Assembly: GCA_964543795.1 (NCBI GenBank)
Contig: CAZIZN010000027.1
Coordinates: 1-64,000, forward strand
Origin: JACKIC01 sp964543795
Lineage (GTDB): Bacteria > Planctomycetota > UBA1135 > UBA2386
Direction of reading: 5' to 3'
DNA: 64,000 nucleotides
The notes under the pieces: model-generated
Seen by the model: the letters and a program-made list of their open reading frames with translations, nothing else
Database searches by the model: none
Told to the model about the DNA's origin: nothing
Program-made: the position numbers and the translations under genes
Shown here: positions 43,658 through 51,344 of the stretch, one piece after another
Position numbering within the stretch: position 1 is the stretch's first letter
Layout of the letters: each line of letters begins with the position of its first letter

Positions 43658-44473
43658 ATGACCCAAGACGCCAGCGCATCCCATCCACTGTTCGCGCGGA
43701 TCGGCCGCGAGGCTGCCGCGGCACCGGTCGTCGTCGCGCACCGAGGCGCCAGCGCTTCGTTCCCCGAGAACACCCTGCCGGCGTTCGCCGCCGCCGCCGA
43801 CCTCGGCGTGAGCGTGCAGGAGTTCGACGTCCACGCGACGCGCGACGGGGTCCTGGTGTGCTGCCACGACGCGACGCTCGATCGCACGACCGATGCCGCG
43901 CAACGGCTCGGTCCGGGCGCGCTGATCGCCCAGCTGCGCGCCGCCGAGGTGGAGCAGCTCGACGCCGGCAGCTGGCGCGGCCCCCGGTTCGCGGGGATCC
44001 GCGTGCCGACGCTCGCGTCGACGATCGACGCGGTGGCGCGCTGCGGCGTGCCGTTGATCGAACACAAGGGCGGGCGCGCGTCGACCTACGTGGACGAACT
44101 CCGCCGCCTCGACGCCGTCGGACGCTGCATCCTGCAGTCGTTCGACTGGGACTTCGTCGCGGCCGCACGGCAGCAGGAGCCATCGCTCGCGGTGGCCCTG
44201 CTCGGCCCGAACTCGCAGCACCCGACGCTCGACGCCCGCGTCATCGCGGCGGCGACCACCTTGGGCGCCGGGATGGTGCACTGGCGGTTCTTGGACCTCG
44301 GTCACGAGTGCATCGCCGCCGCCCATCGCGCGGGGCTGCTCGTCATGAGCTACACGACCGATCGCGAGGGCGAATGGCTGGGCGGCGCCAGGATGGGCGT
44401 CGACGCGATGTGCACCAACGATCCGGCGGCCATGCTCGCGGCGCGTCGCCGCGGCCTACTGGCGCGCACCTGA
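43658..44473 (+). CDS. Glycerophosphodiester phosphodiesterase
   Basis: A 271-residue TIM-barrel enzyme: VVVAHRGASASFPENTLPAF gives the catalytic His and Glu; then QEFDVHATRDGVLVCCHDAT and LDRTTDAAQRLG complete the metal site; later LIEHKGGRAS and LQSFDWDFVAAA. It hydrolyses glycerophosphodiesters to an alcohol and glycerol-3-phosphate, which GlpD could use. No signal peptide, so it is cytoplasmic. The ATG lies 9 bases from the start of a divergent membrane-protein gene, leaving almost no room for separate promoters. Confidence 0.9.
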   Translation: MTQDASASHPLFARIGREAAAAPVVVAHRGASASFPENTLPAFAAAADLGVSVQEFDVHATRDGVLVCCHDATLDRTTDAAQRLGPGALIAQLRAAEVEQLDAGSWRGPRFAGIRVPTLASTIDAVARCGVPLIEHKGGRASTYVDELRRLDAVGRCILQSFDWDFVAAARQQEPSLAVALLGPNSQHPTLDARVIAAATTLGAGMVHWRFLDLGHECIAAAHRAGLLVMSYTTDREGEWLGGARMGVDAMCTNDPAAMLAARRRGLLART

Positions 44474-44591
44474 GCGGGCCGGCGCGGGCCCCGGCGGACC
44501 ACCTCCCGACCGCGCTACCTCAGTAGGTTTCCATCCGTGAGGACACGGTCCCCGAGGCATGAACGTGGGTGCGGTTCGGCTTGTCGCCGTT

Positions 44592-44641
44592 GAGCCGCGG
44601 CCGCTGCGGCCGTCGGCTCCTACGTGGGCGGGCGAAGCCCG
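44592..44641. terminator. Possible bidirectional terminator hairpins
   Basis: In the 183-bp convergent gap, GAGCCGCGGCCG (44592-44603) pairs with CGGCCGTCGGCTC (44607-44619), 12 base pairs with one bulge. A second hairpin, CGGGC-GAA-GCCCG, is at 44629-44641. No T-run is seen on either strand, so this is a weak call. Confidence 0.35.
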
Positions 44642-44656
44642 TTCCCCTCGCGTTCC

Positions 44657-45106
44657 CTAGTAGACCGCGAGGCTCAGGCTGCCCTGCTCTTCGTCGCAGA
44701 CGATGCGCATGCGATACCCGTTGTTCGCCGCATCGAGCACGATCACGTCGGCGCCCAGGCGAGCACCTGCGAGCGCCGTCAGCATCGCGGCCGGGATCCT
44801 GATCGTCTGACCAGAGACCGGCAGGCTCTGCGGCAGGCCGCTCCCGTCGTCGAGCAACACCGCGACGCTCTGCCCCATCTCCTCGGAGACCTGCAGATCG
44901 ATGTCGCGCGACACGTCGCGCACCGGGCCGCACAAGCGCGGTGGACCGGGCGGCAGACCCGCCGACCCGGTGTGCATGCCCGAGCAGCGGGGCAGGATCC
45001 AGATGCCGGTTCCACCTGCGTTCTCACCACCCTCGCCGCCAGGAACGGGCAGCGTCCACGCCAGCACCGTCGCGAGAACGAGCAGCAGATGCACCAGAAG
45101 CTTCAT
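44657..45106 (-). CDS. Small secreted hypothetical protein
   Basis: A 149-residue protein with a signal peptide (MKLLVHLLLVLATVLAWTLP) and a mature part of low charge with four Cys and a compact beta-like C-terminal half (VSGQTIRIPAAMLTALAGAR, VIVLDAANNGYRMRIVCDEE). Not recognised. It lies 123 bases after the zinc-finger TPR gene on the same strand, so it may be the last gene of the regulatory cassette and perhaps a target or partner of it. Confidence 0.6.
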   Translation of the reverse strand: MKLLVHLLLVLATVLAWTLPVPGGEGGENAGGTGIWILPRCSGMHTGSAGLPPGPPRLCGPVRDVSRDIDLQVSEEMGQSVAVLLDDGSGLPQSLPVSGQTIRIPAAMLTALAGARLGADVIVLDAANNGYRMRIVCDEEQGSLSLAVY

Positions 45107-45229
45107 GAGGTGGCGGGGCAGGGGAGGGCCCGAGGCGGAGAGAGTATCGTCGGTCGAGTCCCGTGGGGAGGGGCAGGTGGCAAAGAACTCCGGCCCCGGG
45201 CGGTTCCCGGCGGCGCGGCAGGCAGACTC

Positions 45230-46240
45230 CTAGTGTGCGTCCGCTCCGGCGAACCAGCCCGGGAAGGTCTCGGCGACGACGCGCGCCTCCGGGTGGCTGC
45301 GGACGAGGTGCACGAACTGCCGACGCCGGGCCAGTTCCCGGGACACGGCAGCGCGCTTGTGCGGCACCTCGTCGTGCAGTCGGCGGAACCAGAACAGACA
45401 ATCCTCGAACCGGCCTTGCATGCCGTAGGCGAGCCCGAGGTTGAAGTAGGTCATCGTCAACCGCGGCTGACGCTTCACCACGTCGCTGTGAACGATCGGC
45501 AGCAGCAGTTCGACCGCGCCGCCGGTGTCGCCTTCGTCGAGGTGGATGTTGGCGAGGTTCAGGACCGCGTAGGCGCGGGTCAGGGCATCCTGGTTGTCCG
45601 CGATCACCTGCGCAAACTGCCTGCGCGCCAGACTGCGCTGGCCGCGCACGTAGTGCAGCAGGCCCAGATAGATGCGCGCCTCGTGCTGTTCGGGGTCGAG
45701 CGCGATGCACTCGGACAGCAGGCGCTGCCCCTTGGCGAGGTTCTCCTCCGGGGTGCGCAGCTGACCGTCGAGCAGTTCCTTGGCAGACACCCACTCGGGA
45801 TCGATGCCCACCTCGCCGCGCGCGACCTCGTCGAGCAGATTGCGTCCACGCTGCGCCATGTCGGGCACCGGCACGGGTTCCTTGGCGACCTCGCGCGAGA
45901 AGTCCGGGGACAGGCCCATCAGCACGAAGCCGCGCCCGAGCTCGTAGAGGATGCGCGACAGCTTGCGGCGGTTCTCGGTGAGCTTCCTGCGCAGCACATC
46001 GGCGCGCTCCGAACCTTCCGGTCCCGCGAGAGCCGCGTCGACGGCGGCGAGTTCGCGGTGCGCCTGCACCTGGCTCCTGATCCCGCGCAGGAACGCCTGG
46101 CAGCCCATGCAGACGTCCGAATGGACCATGACCCGACGCACCGAGGCGGGGTCGAGTTCTCCATCGAGCATCGCCGACAGATCCACCTGGATCTGCAGGC
46201 ACGGGTCGTTGCCGCGCTCGGTGGAGGGCTGGATGACCAT
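45230..46240 (-). CDS. TPR protein with anti-sigma-type zinc finger
   Basis: A 336-residue protein. Near the start, LSAMLDGELDPASVRRVMVH and then HSDVCMGCQAFL give the HX3CX2C motif of zinc-binding anti-sigma (ZAS) proteins. No transmembrane helix follows. Instead, the rest is helical with TPR-type repeats (HEARIYLGLLHYVRGQRSLA, LTRAYAVLNLANIHLDEGDT, LTMTYFNLGLAYGMQGRFED). It is soluble and probably cytoplasmic. It begins 10 bases after the stop of the ECF-like sigma gene, the usual layout for sigma/anti-sigma pairs. It probably binds and inhibits that sigma factor, with TPRs as the sensing or partner-binding part (inference). Confidence 0.78.
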   Translation of the reverse strand: MVIQPSTERGNDPCLQIQVDLSAMLDGELDPASVRRVMVHSDVCMGCQAFLRGIRSQVQAHRELAAVDAALAGPEGSERADVLRRKLTENRRKLSRILYELGRGFVLMGLSPDFSREVAKEPVPVPDMAQRGRNLLDEVARGEVGIDPEWVSAKELLDGQLRTPEENLAKGQRLLSECIALDPEQHEARIYLGLLHYVRGQRSLARRQFAQVIADNQDALTRAYAVLNLANIHLDEGDTGGAVELLLPIVHSDVVKRQPRLTMTYFNLGLAYGMQGRFEDCLFWFRRLHDEVPHKRAAVSRELARRRQFVHLVRSHPEARVVAETFPGWFAGADAH

Positions 46241-46250
46241 GGCGGACGGT

Positions 46251-47129
46251 CTAGTGTTCGAGGGATGCCGAGTCACGACCGACCGCGGTCGTTCGGCCGT
46301 GGTGCACCAAATTGCGACAACCCGCTGCCGATCCAGCAGCCCGGGGCGCAGGGTCGCACGCCGGCCCCAGCTGGGCGAGGGACTCGGTCATGCCGCGGAA
46401 GATCTTCCGACGGCCGCGGAAGATCACCATCTTGAGGTTCTCGAGGCGGATGCCCAGGGCCGCCGCCGCGTCGCGGTAGGAAACACCTTCGACCTCGACG
46501 AGCGTCAGCGCGCGCCGCTCCTTGGGCGACAGCCTGCCGAAATGCAGCAGGTAGAGCTGCAGGTAGATCACGTAGGCGTGGTTGACCACGGCCGCACTCT
46601 CGGCGTCGATCGCGCAGCGATCCGGCCGCCGCAACCGCAGGTCCTCGGGCTGCATGACCTCCTCGTCGAGTTCCCGGAACTGCGCGAGCCGGCTCTGGCC
46701 CTTGAGGAACTTGAGCAGGGTGTTGCGGGCGATGCGGTGCCCCCAACCTCGGAACGCGTCCGGGCGGTCGGGATGGAACCGGTGCGGGTAGCGGTAGATG
46801 TTGAGGAAGACCTCCTGCAACACGTCCTGTGCGTCGATGCTGTGACCGCTGCGCCGCAGCTTGGTCTGGATCGCGTGCAGGAACCACGCCCGATTGAGTT
46901 CGAACAGCAGCGCGAACACCGCTGCCTCGCCCGTGTTGCGATAGCAGTCCATCAGCGCCGTGCTGGTCCAGTCGAGGAACTGCTGCTCGCCGCTGAGTTC
47001 GACTCCCGCGTAGGGAGCCTGCCCATCGGCGAGGCGGCGCAGCGCTGCATCGCCGGTGCGCTCCCACAGGTCGAGCAGACGGGCTCTCAGCGCGCCTGCG
47101 TCGACAGGGATCGAATCGAGGGGGTGCAT
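46251..47129 (-). CDS. ECF-type RNA polymerase sigma factor with N-terminal extension
   Basis: A 292-residue protein. About residues 75-165 match sigma region 2 (SIDAQDVLQEVFLNIYRYPH, FRGWGHRIARNTLLKFLKG), and region 4 follows (LSPKERRALTLVEVEGVSYR, then AALGIRLENLKMVIFRGRRK). About 70 extra N-terminal residues (AALRRLADGQAPYAGVELSG) are longer than in ordinary ECF factors, and the C-terminus ends in a ~35-residue tail. ATG 47129 is the simplest start; an ATG at 47162 directly before GGGAGGA is an alternative. It is followed by the zinc-finger TPR gene at 10 bases. Confidence 0.85.
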   Translation of the reverse strand: MHPLDSIPVDAGALRARLLDLWERTGDAALRRLADGQAPYAGVELSGEQQFLDWTSTALMDCYRNTGEAAVFALLFELNRAWFLHAIQTKLRRSGHSIDAQDVLQEVFLNIYRYPHRFHPDRPDAFRGWGHRIARNTLLKFLKGQSRLAQFRELDEEVMQPEDLRLRRPDRCAIDAESAAVVNHAYVIYLQLYLLHFGRLSPKERRALTLVEVEGVSYRDAAAALGIRLENLKMVIFRGRRKIFRGMTESLAQLGPACDPAPRAAGSAAGCRNLVHHGRTTAVGRDSASLEH

Positions 47130-47201
47130 GGCATCGGCGGACCGGGCGGTCCTCCCTAGCATGCCATAGACGTTCGTATCACGGAAGTAACTCCGGGCGA
47201 G

Positions 47202-47939
47202 TCAGGCAGGCCGAGCCGGCAGGCGCAGGATCAGGCCCGTGCCACCGGGCCCCAGCTCGTCGGGCACCACTTCGGCGCCGAGCCGCTCGACGGCGGCGCG
47301 GAAGGCCCGCACCGTGGCCGGCTCCACGTCCTCCGCCGGGTCGGTTGCGCCGTGGATGCGCACCCAGCACCCCGCCTCGCCCTCGCCGACCTCGAGCCGG
47401 ACCGGGCCGCGGCCGGCGGTGCGTTCACGCACCAGGGCGATGCCCGCCTCGAGGGCGGCAGCCAGGGCAGTGCCCTCGCCCCACCACGGGTTGCTTGCCG
47501 CGCCGCTGCACAGCACGCGCTCCCCCGACGCCTGAGCAACTTCGTCGCAACACCGGCGCAGGTCGTGCGGCAGCCAACCCTGACAGGTCATGCTGGCCTC
47601 GGCGAGCAGATCGGCCTGCACCGCGTCGCACCAGTCGAGCACTTCGATCGAGGCGCGCAACGACGTCAGGAGGCGCGCGCGCGAGTCGTCGACGATGGCC
47701 GACTCGAGGGCGAGCAACCGCTCCCGCAGTTCGCCGAGGAACTGCTGCTGGCATTCCGCCAAGGCCAGGCCGCGCTCGCCGAGCCGCCGGGCCACCTCGC
47801 CCCGTCGGCGCTCTTCGGCCTGCGCCGACCGCCCCACCACGTCGACCGGCAGGTCGCGGCCGGACGGCGGTTTGGGCAGCACGTAGTCGCCGGTCGAGGA
47901 AACACGGGTCGGGACGCCAACGGTTCGCAGTTCGGACAT
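47202..47939 (-). CDS. Histidine-kinase-like ATPase-domain protein without a clear phospho-acceptor
   Basis: A 245-residue protein starting MSELRTVGVPTRVSSTGDYV. About residues 45-130 are a coiled helical region (ERRRGEVARRLGERGLALAE). Residues ~150-245 resemble the GHKL ATPase core of sensor kinases (ASNPWWGEGTALAAALEAGI as the N-box region, and a C-terminal GPGGTGLILRLP like the G-box lid). No His box with a phosphorylatable histidine is obvious, nor a transmembrane sensor, so it may be a degenerate kinase or a partner-switch (anti-sigma) kinase. It lies 72 bases upstream of the ECF-like sigma gene on the same strand. Confidence 0.65.
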   Translation of the reverse strand: MSELRTVGVPTRVSSTGDYVLPKPPSGRDLPVDVVGRSAQAEERRRGEVARRLGERGLALAECQQQFLGELRERLLALESAIVDDSRARLLTSLRASIEVLDWCDAVQADLLAEASMTCQGWLPHDLRRCCDEVAQASGERVLCSGAASNPWWGEGTALAAALEAGIALVRERTAGRGPVRLEVGEGEAGCWVRIHGATDPAEDVEPATVRAFRAAVERLGAEVVPDELGPGGTGLILRLPARPA

Positions 47940-48050
47940 GGGAGTCTCGCGGAGCAGCGGGAACGGGCGCGCGGGCTCGTCCACCCGGTAGCATCGGCCG
48001 GTGGCGAAACGGGGCTTGAGCCGGGCCGCGGCGTTACTGTCGGCGGCGCG

Positions 48051-49178
48051 ATGCCCGCCCCGCCGCTGCCCGCCGAGTCCATCCGCACGATCGCTCAGGA
48101 ATGCGGCTTCGACCTCGTGCGCTTCGGCCCCGCCGACCCCGGGGAACACGGCGAACACTTCGTGCGCTGGCTCGAGGCCGGCCGCCACGGCGAGATGGGC
48201 TACCTCGCCACCAACCGCGACCGCATCCTGCATCCCGAGCGCTGGCGCGCCGGGGTGCGGTCGGCGATCGCGCTCGCCGTCGACTACGGCGGCCCCGCGA
48301 CCGGGCTCGCCGGCGGCGGACGGATCGCGCGCTACGCCGCCGGCCGCGACTACCACCGCTGGCTGCGCGAACGTGTGTTCCGGCTGCGCGAGCAGCTCGA
48401 GCGAGCCGGCGTGCCCTACGGTTCGATGAACGGCGGCACCGACGCCGTGCCGGTGCTCGAACGCGCGCTGGCCGCACGCGCCGGCATCGGCTTCCTCGCC
48501 AAGAGCGCGATGGTCATCTCGCCGACCCACGGGCCCTACCTGCAACTCGCCGAGCTGCTCACGGGCATGGAGCTGCCTCCCGATCCCCCCGCGGCGGGCA
48601 GCTGCGGTTCCTGCACCGCGTGCCTCGATGCGTGCCCGACGCAGGCCATCACCGCGCCGTACCAGGTCGATGCCCGACGATGCATCAGCTACACGACGAT
48701 CGAACTGCGCGGCTTCGCCGACCCGGAGCTGCGGGAGCGCCAGGGCGAATGGCTGTTCGGCTGCGACGTCTGCCTCGAAGTGTGCCCGTTCACGCGCAAG
48801 AGCCCGCGCGGCGGCGTCTCCGGCGTCGAGCGCCCGGCCGAACTCCAGCCGCACCGGCTCGTACAGACCTGGACGCTCGTCGACGTTCTGACCATGGACG
48901 AAGACCGCTACGCGAGCGAGTTCACGGGCACCGCGATGCGGCGCGCGACCCGCTCCGGCATGCGCCGCAACGCCGCGATCGTGCTCGGCAACCGCCGCGA
49001 GGAGCGCGCGCTGCCGGCCCTGGCGGCCGCGCTGATGGACGCCGACCCGGTCGTGCGCGGGCACGCGGCCTGGGCGATCGGCCGGATCGACCGGGCGGCA
49101 CCGGCGCTGGCGGCGGCCCGCCGCCGCGAGACCGACGACCGGGTCCGAGTCGAGATCGATCGGGCCCTCGACCGCTGA
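48051..49178 (+). CDS. queG: Epoxyqueuosine reductase
   Basis: A 375-residue iron-sulfur/cobalamin enzyme for the last step of queuosine synthesis in tRNA. The N-terminal part has VRFGPADPGEHGEHF and GEMGYLATNRDRILHP. The cluster region has CGSCTACLDACPTQAI and, further on, CDVCLEVCPFTRK, giving two 4Fe-4S sites. The C-terminus holds HEAT-like repeats (ALPALAAALMDADPVVRGHA), as in full-length QueG. The catalytic Asp near the N-terminal cobalamin site could not be assigned by eye. It starts at ATG 48051. It is divergent from the kinase-like gene. Confidence 0.9.
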   Translation: MPAPPLPAESIRTIAQECGFDLVRFGPADPGEHGEHFVRWLEAGRHGEMGYLATNRDRILHPERWRAGVRSAIALAVDYGGPATGLAGGGRIARYAAGRDYHRWLRERVFRLREQLERAGVPYGSMNGGTDAVPVLERALAARAGIGFLAKSAMVISPTHGPYLQLAELLTGMELPPDPPAAGSCGSCTACLDACPTQAITAPYQVDARRCISYTTIELRGFADPELRERQGEWLFGCDVCLEVCPFTRKSPRGGVSGVERPAELQPHRLVQTWTLVDVLTMDEDRYASEFTGTAMRRATRSGMRRNAAIVLGNRREERALPALAAALMDADPVVRGHAAWAIGRIDRAAPALAAARRRETDDRVRVEIDRALDR

Positions 49179-49291
49179 CCGGCGAGACGCGCGCGACGCG
49201 GCGACGCGACCGTCGCGGCCGCGCGACGCCCCCCGAGCCGCCGATCGCAGCGGCTGTTCGCGGCGCCCGGCCCGGAGCGGGGCACCGCGCC

Positions 49292-49355
49292 CGTCGCCGC
49301 CGTGCGACGCCGCGCCGCGACGGCCGCCGCACGGTGCGTCGTCGCCGCCGTGCGA
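49292..49355. repeat. 16-bp direct repeat between queG and the zinc-ribbon gene
   Basis: CGTCGCCGCCGTGCGA occurs at 49292-49307 and at 49340-49355 in the 256-bp gene-free spacer. The rest of the spacer is very GC-rich and shows no clear promoter. Confidence 0.45.
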
Positions 49356-49434
49356 ACCTGCCGTGGCATCGGGGCCCCGAGCCCGGCCGCGCATCGGCCC
49401 CCGCACCTGGCAAGCCGCTTGCTCCTCAGCGTGC

Positions 49435-49656
49435 GTGACGAACGCTCCCCGCAACCTCGACTCCCTCTCCAGCGACCACGCCGAGTTCTACCGGGAGACC
49501 AAGTGGTGCGAGCACTGCCGCACCTACGTCCGGTTCCTGATGAGCGTCAACCATTCCTTCTGCATCGAGTGCGGCAACCGCGTCCGCCTGTTCAACCGCC
49601 AGGACAGCGCACAGTTCCAGGACACCGTGCAGCGGCACAAGTGGCAGGCTTCCTGA
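49435..49656 (+). CDS. Small zinc-ribbon protein
   Basis: A 73-residue protein from GTG 49435 (VTNAPRNLDSLSSDHAEFYR). Two CxxC pairs, WCEHCRTY and FCIECGNR, separated by about 18 residues, form a zinc ribbon. It has a short helical tail. No partner domain. It could be a nucleic-acid- or protein-binding adaptor. The gene lies 110 bases before pruA on the same strand. An earlier in-frame ATG would add an arginine-rich extension that looks like shadow translation, so the GTG is preferred. Confidence 0.65.
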   Translation: MTNAPRNLDSLSSDHAEFYRETKWCEHCRTYVRFLMSVNHSFCIECGNRVRLFNRQDSAQFQDTVQRHKWQAS

Positions 49657-49765
49657 GGCGCGGCCCCGCCGCGGACCCCTTCGCACAGCTGCCTGCTTGC
49701 GCCGGACGGCGCCGATCCGCATCCTGCTCCGCCCGACCGTGCCCATCGTGGCGCAGGAGACCGCC

Positions 49766-51322
49766 GTGCAGCTGCCCGAATTCCGCAACGAGCCGTTCAC
49801 CGACTTCACGAACCCCACCGAGCAGGAGGCCTTCCAGGCCGCGCTGAAGACCATCGAGAAGAGCTACCTCGACCGCACCTGGCCGTGCTGGATCGGCGGC
49901 GAGCAGGTCACGAGCGCCAAGACGTTCGAGAACTTCGATCCGGGCGAGCTCACGCGGCGCATCGGCCGCTACCCCAAGCTGACCGCCGCCGACGCCAACC
50001 GCGCCGTCGAAGCGGCGCACGCGGCGTTCCCGCAGTGGGCCGCGACCGACGTCGAAGAACGCGTGCGCATCTTCTTCCGCGCCGCGGCCACGCTCCGGGA
50101 ACGGAAGCACCTCTTCTCGGCCATGCTGGTGTTCGAAGCCGGCAAATCCTGGGCGGAGGCCGACGCCGACACCGCCGAGGCGATCGATTTCCTGGAGTAC
50201 TACGCGGGCCAGATGCTGCGCATGTCGCTGCCGCAGCCGGTCACGCCGGTGCCCGGCGAGCGCAACCAGATGATCTACATCCCGCTCGGCGTCGGCGCCG
50301 TCATCCCGCCGTGGAACTTCCCGCTGGCGATCATGGCGGGCATGACGTCCGCGGCGCTGCTCGCGGGCAACACGGTCGTGCTCAAGCCGGCGAGCCAGTC
50401 GCCGGCGATCGCGGCGATGTGGGTCGACATGATGTACGAGTGCGGGCTGCCGCGGCAGGTGCTGCAGTTCCTCACCGGCCCGGGCTCCGAAGTCGGTGGC
50501 GCAATGGTGCAGCACAAGCTGACGCGCTTCATCTCCTTCACCGGCAGCCGCGACGTCGGGCTCTGGATCTTCGAGCAGTCGGCGAAGGCGCAGAAGGGCC
50601 AGATCTGGATGAAGCGCCTCATCGCCGAGATGGGCGGCAAGGACAGCATCCTCGTCGACAAGGAGTGCGACCTCGAGAAGGCCGTCGACGCCGTGGTCGC
50701 CTCGGCGTTCGGCTATCAGGGCCAGAAGTGCTCCGCCTGCAGCCGTGCGATCGTGCACCAGGACGTCTACGACGAGTTCGTCCGCCGCATCGTGCCCAAG
50801 GTCGAGGCGATTCCGATGGGCCACCCGAGCCTGCTGCGCAACTCCTTCGGCCCGATGATCGACGGCGCCGCGAAACGCAAGACGCTCGAGTACATCGCCG
50901 CCGGCAAGAAGGAGGGCCGCCTGCTGATCGGCGGCGAAGCGGGTCCGTCCAGCGGCAACTACGTGCAGCCGACCGTGATCGCGGACGTCGCTCCCGACGC
51001 GAAGATCGCGCAGGAGGAGATCTTCGGACCGGTGTTGGCGATCCTGAAGGTGCGCGACTTCGAGGAGGGACTCGCGGTGGCGAACAACACCGAGTACGGC
51101 CTCACGGGCGCCCTGTTCTCGACGAACGAGGCGCACAAGGAGGCGGCGCGGCGGCGTTTCCACGTCGGCAACTTCTACCTCAACCGAAAGTGCACGGGCG
51201 CCCTCGTCGGCGGCCACCCGTTCGGCGGCTTCAACATGTCGGGCACCGACAGCAAGGCGGGCGGTCCCGACTACCTGCTGCAGTTCCTGCAGGCGAAGAC
51301 GATCAGCGAGAAGCTCGGCTGA
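49766..51322 (+). CDS. pruA: 1-pyrroline-5-carboxylate (L-glutamate gamma-semialdehyde) dehydrogenase
   Basis: A 518-residue aldehyde dehydrogenase. It starts at GTG 49766, with AGGAG seven bases upstream, giving VQLPEFRNEPFTDFTNPTEQ. Signatures: VIPPWNFPLAIMAG, ISFTGSRDVG, IAEMGGKDSILVD, and AFGYQGQKCSACSRAI, where the Cys is catalytic; then GHPFGGFNMSGTDSKAGGPD. The NPxE opening and C-terminal segment are those of group 5 P5C dehydrogenases, which oxidise glutamate semialdehyde to glutamate in proline and arginine catabolism. No proline dehydrogenase (putA/prodh) is adjacent. Length fits the family. Confidence 0.92.
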   Translation: MQLPEFRNEPFTDFTNPTEQEAFQAALKTIEKSYLDRTWPCWIGGEQVTSAKTFENFDPGELTRRIGRYPKLTAADANRAVEAAHAAFPQWAATDVEERVRIFFRAAATLRERKHLFSAMLVFEAGKSWAEADADTAEAIDFLEYYAGQMLRMSLPQPVTPVPGERNQMIYIPLGVGAVIPPWNFPLAIMAGMTSAALLAGNTVVLKPASQSPAIAAMWVDMMYECGLPRQVLQFLTGPGSEVGGAMVQHKLTRFISFTGSRDVGLWIFEQSAKAQKGQIWMKRLIAEMGGKDSILVDKECDLEKAVDAVVASAFGYQGQKCSACSRAIVHQDVYDEFVRRIVPKVEAIPMGHPSLLRNSFGPMIDGAAKRKTLEYIAAGKKEGRLLIGGEAGPSSGNYVQPTVIADVAPDAKIAQEEIFGPVLAILKVRDFEEGLAVANNTEYGLTGALFSTNEAHKEAARRRFHVGNFYLNRKCTGALVGGHPFGGFNMSGTDSKAGGPDYLLQFLQAKTISEKLG

Positions 51323-51344
51323 TGCGCGCCGTCGGGCTCCGCTG

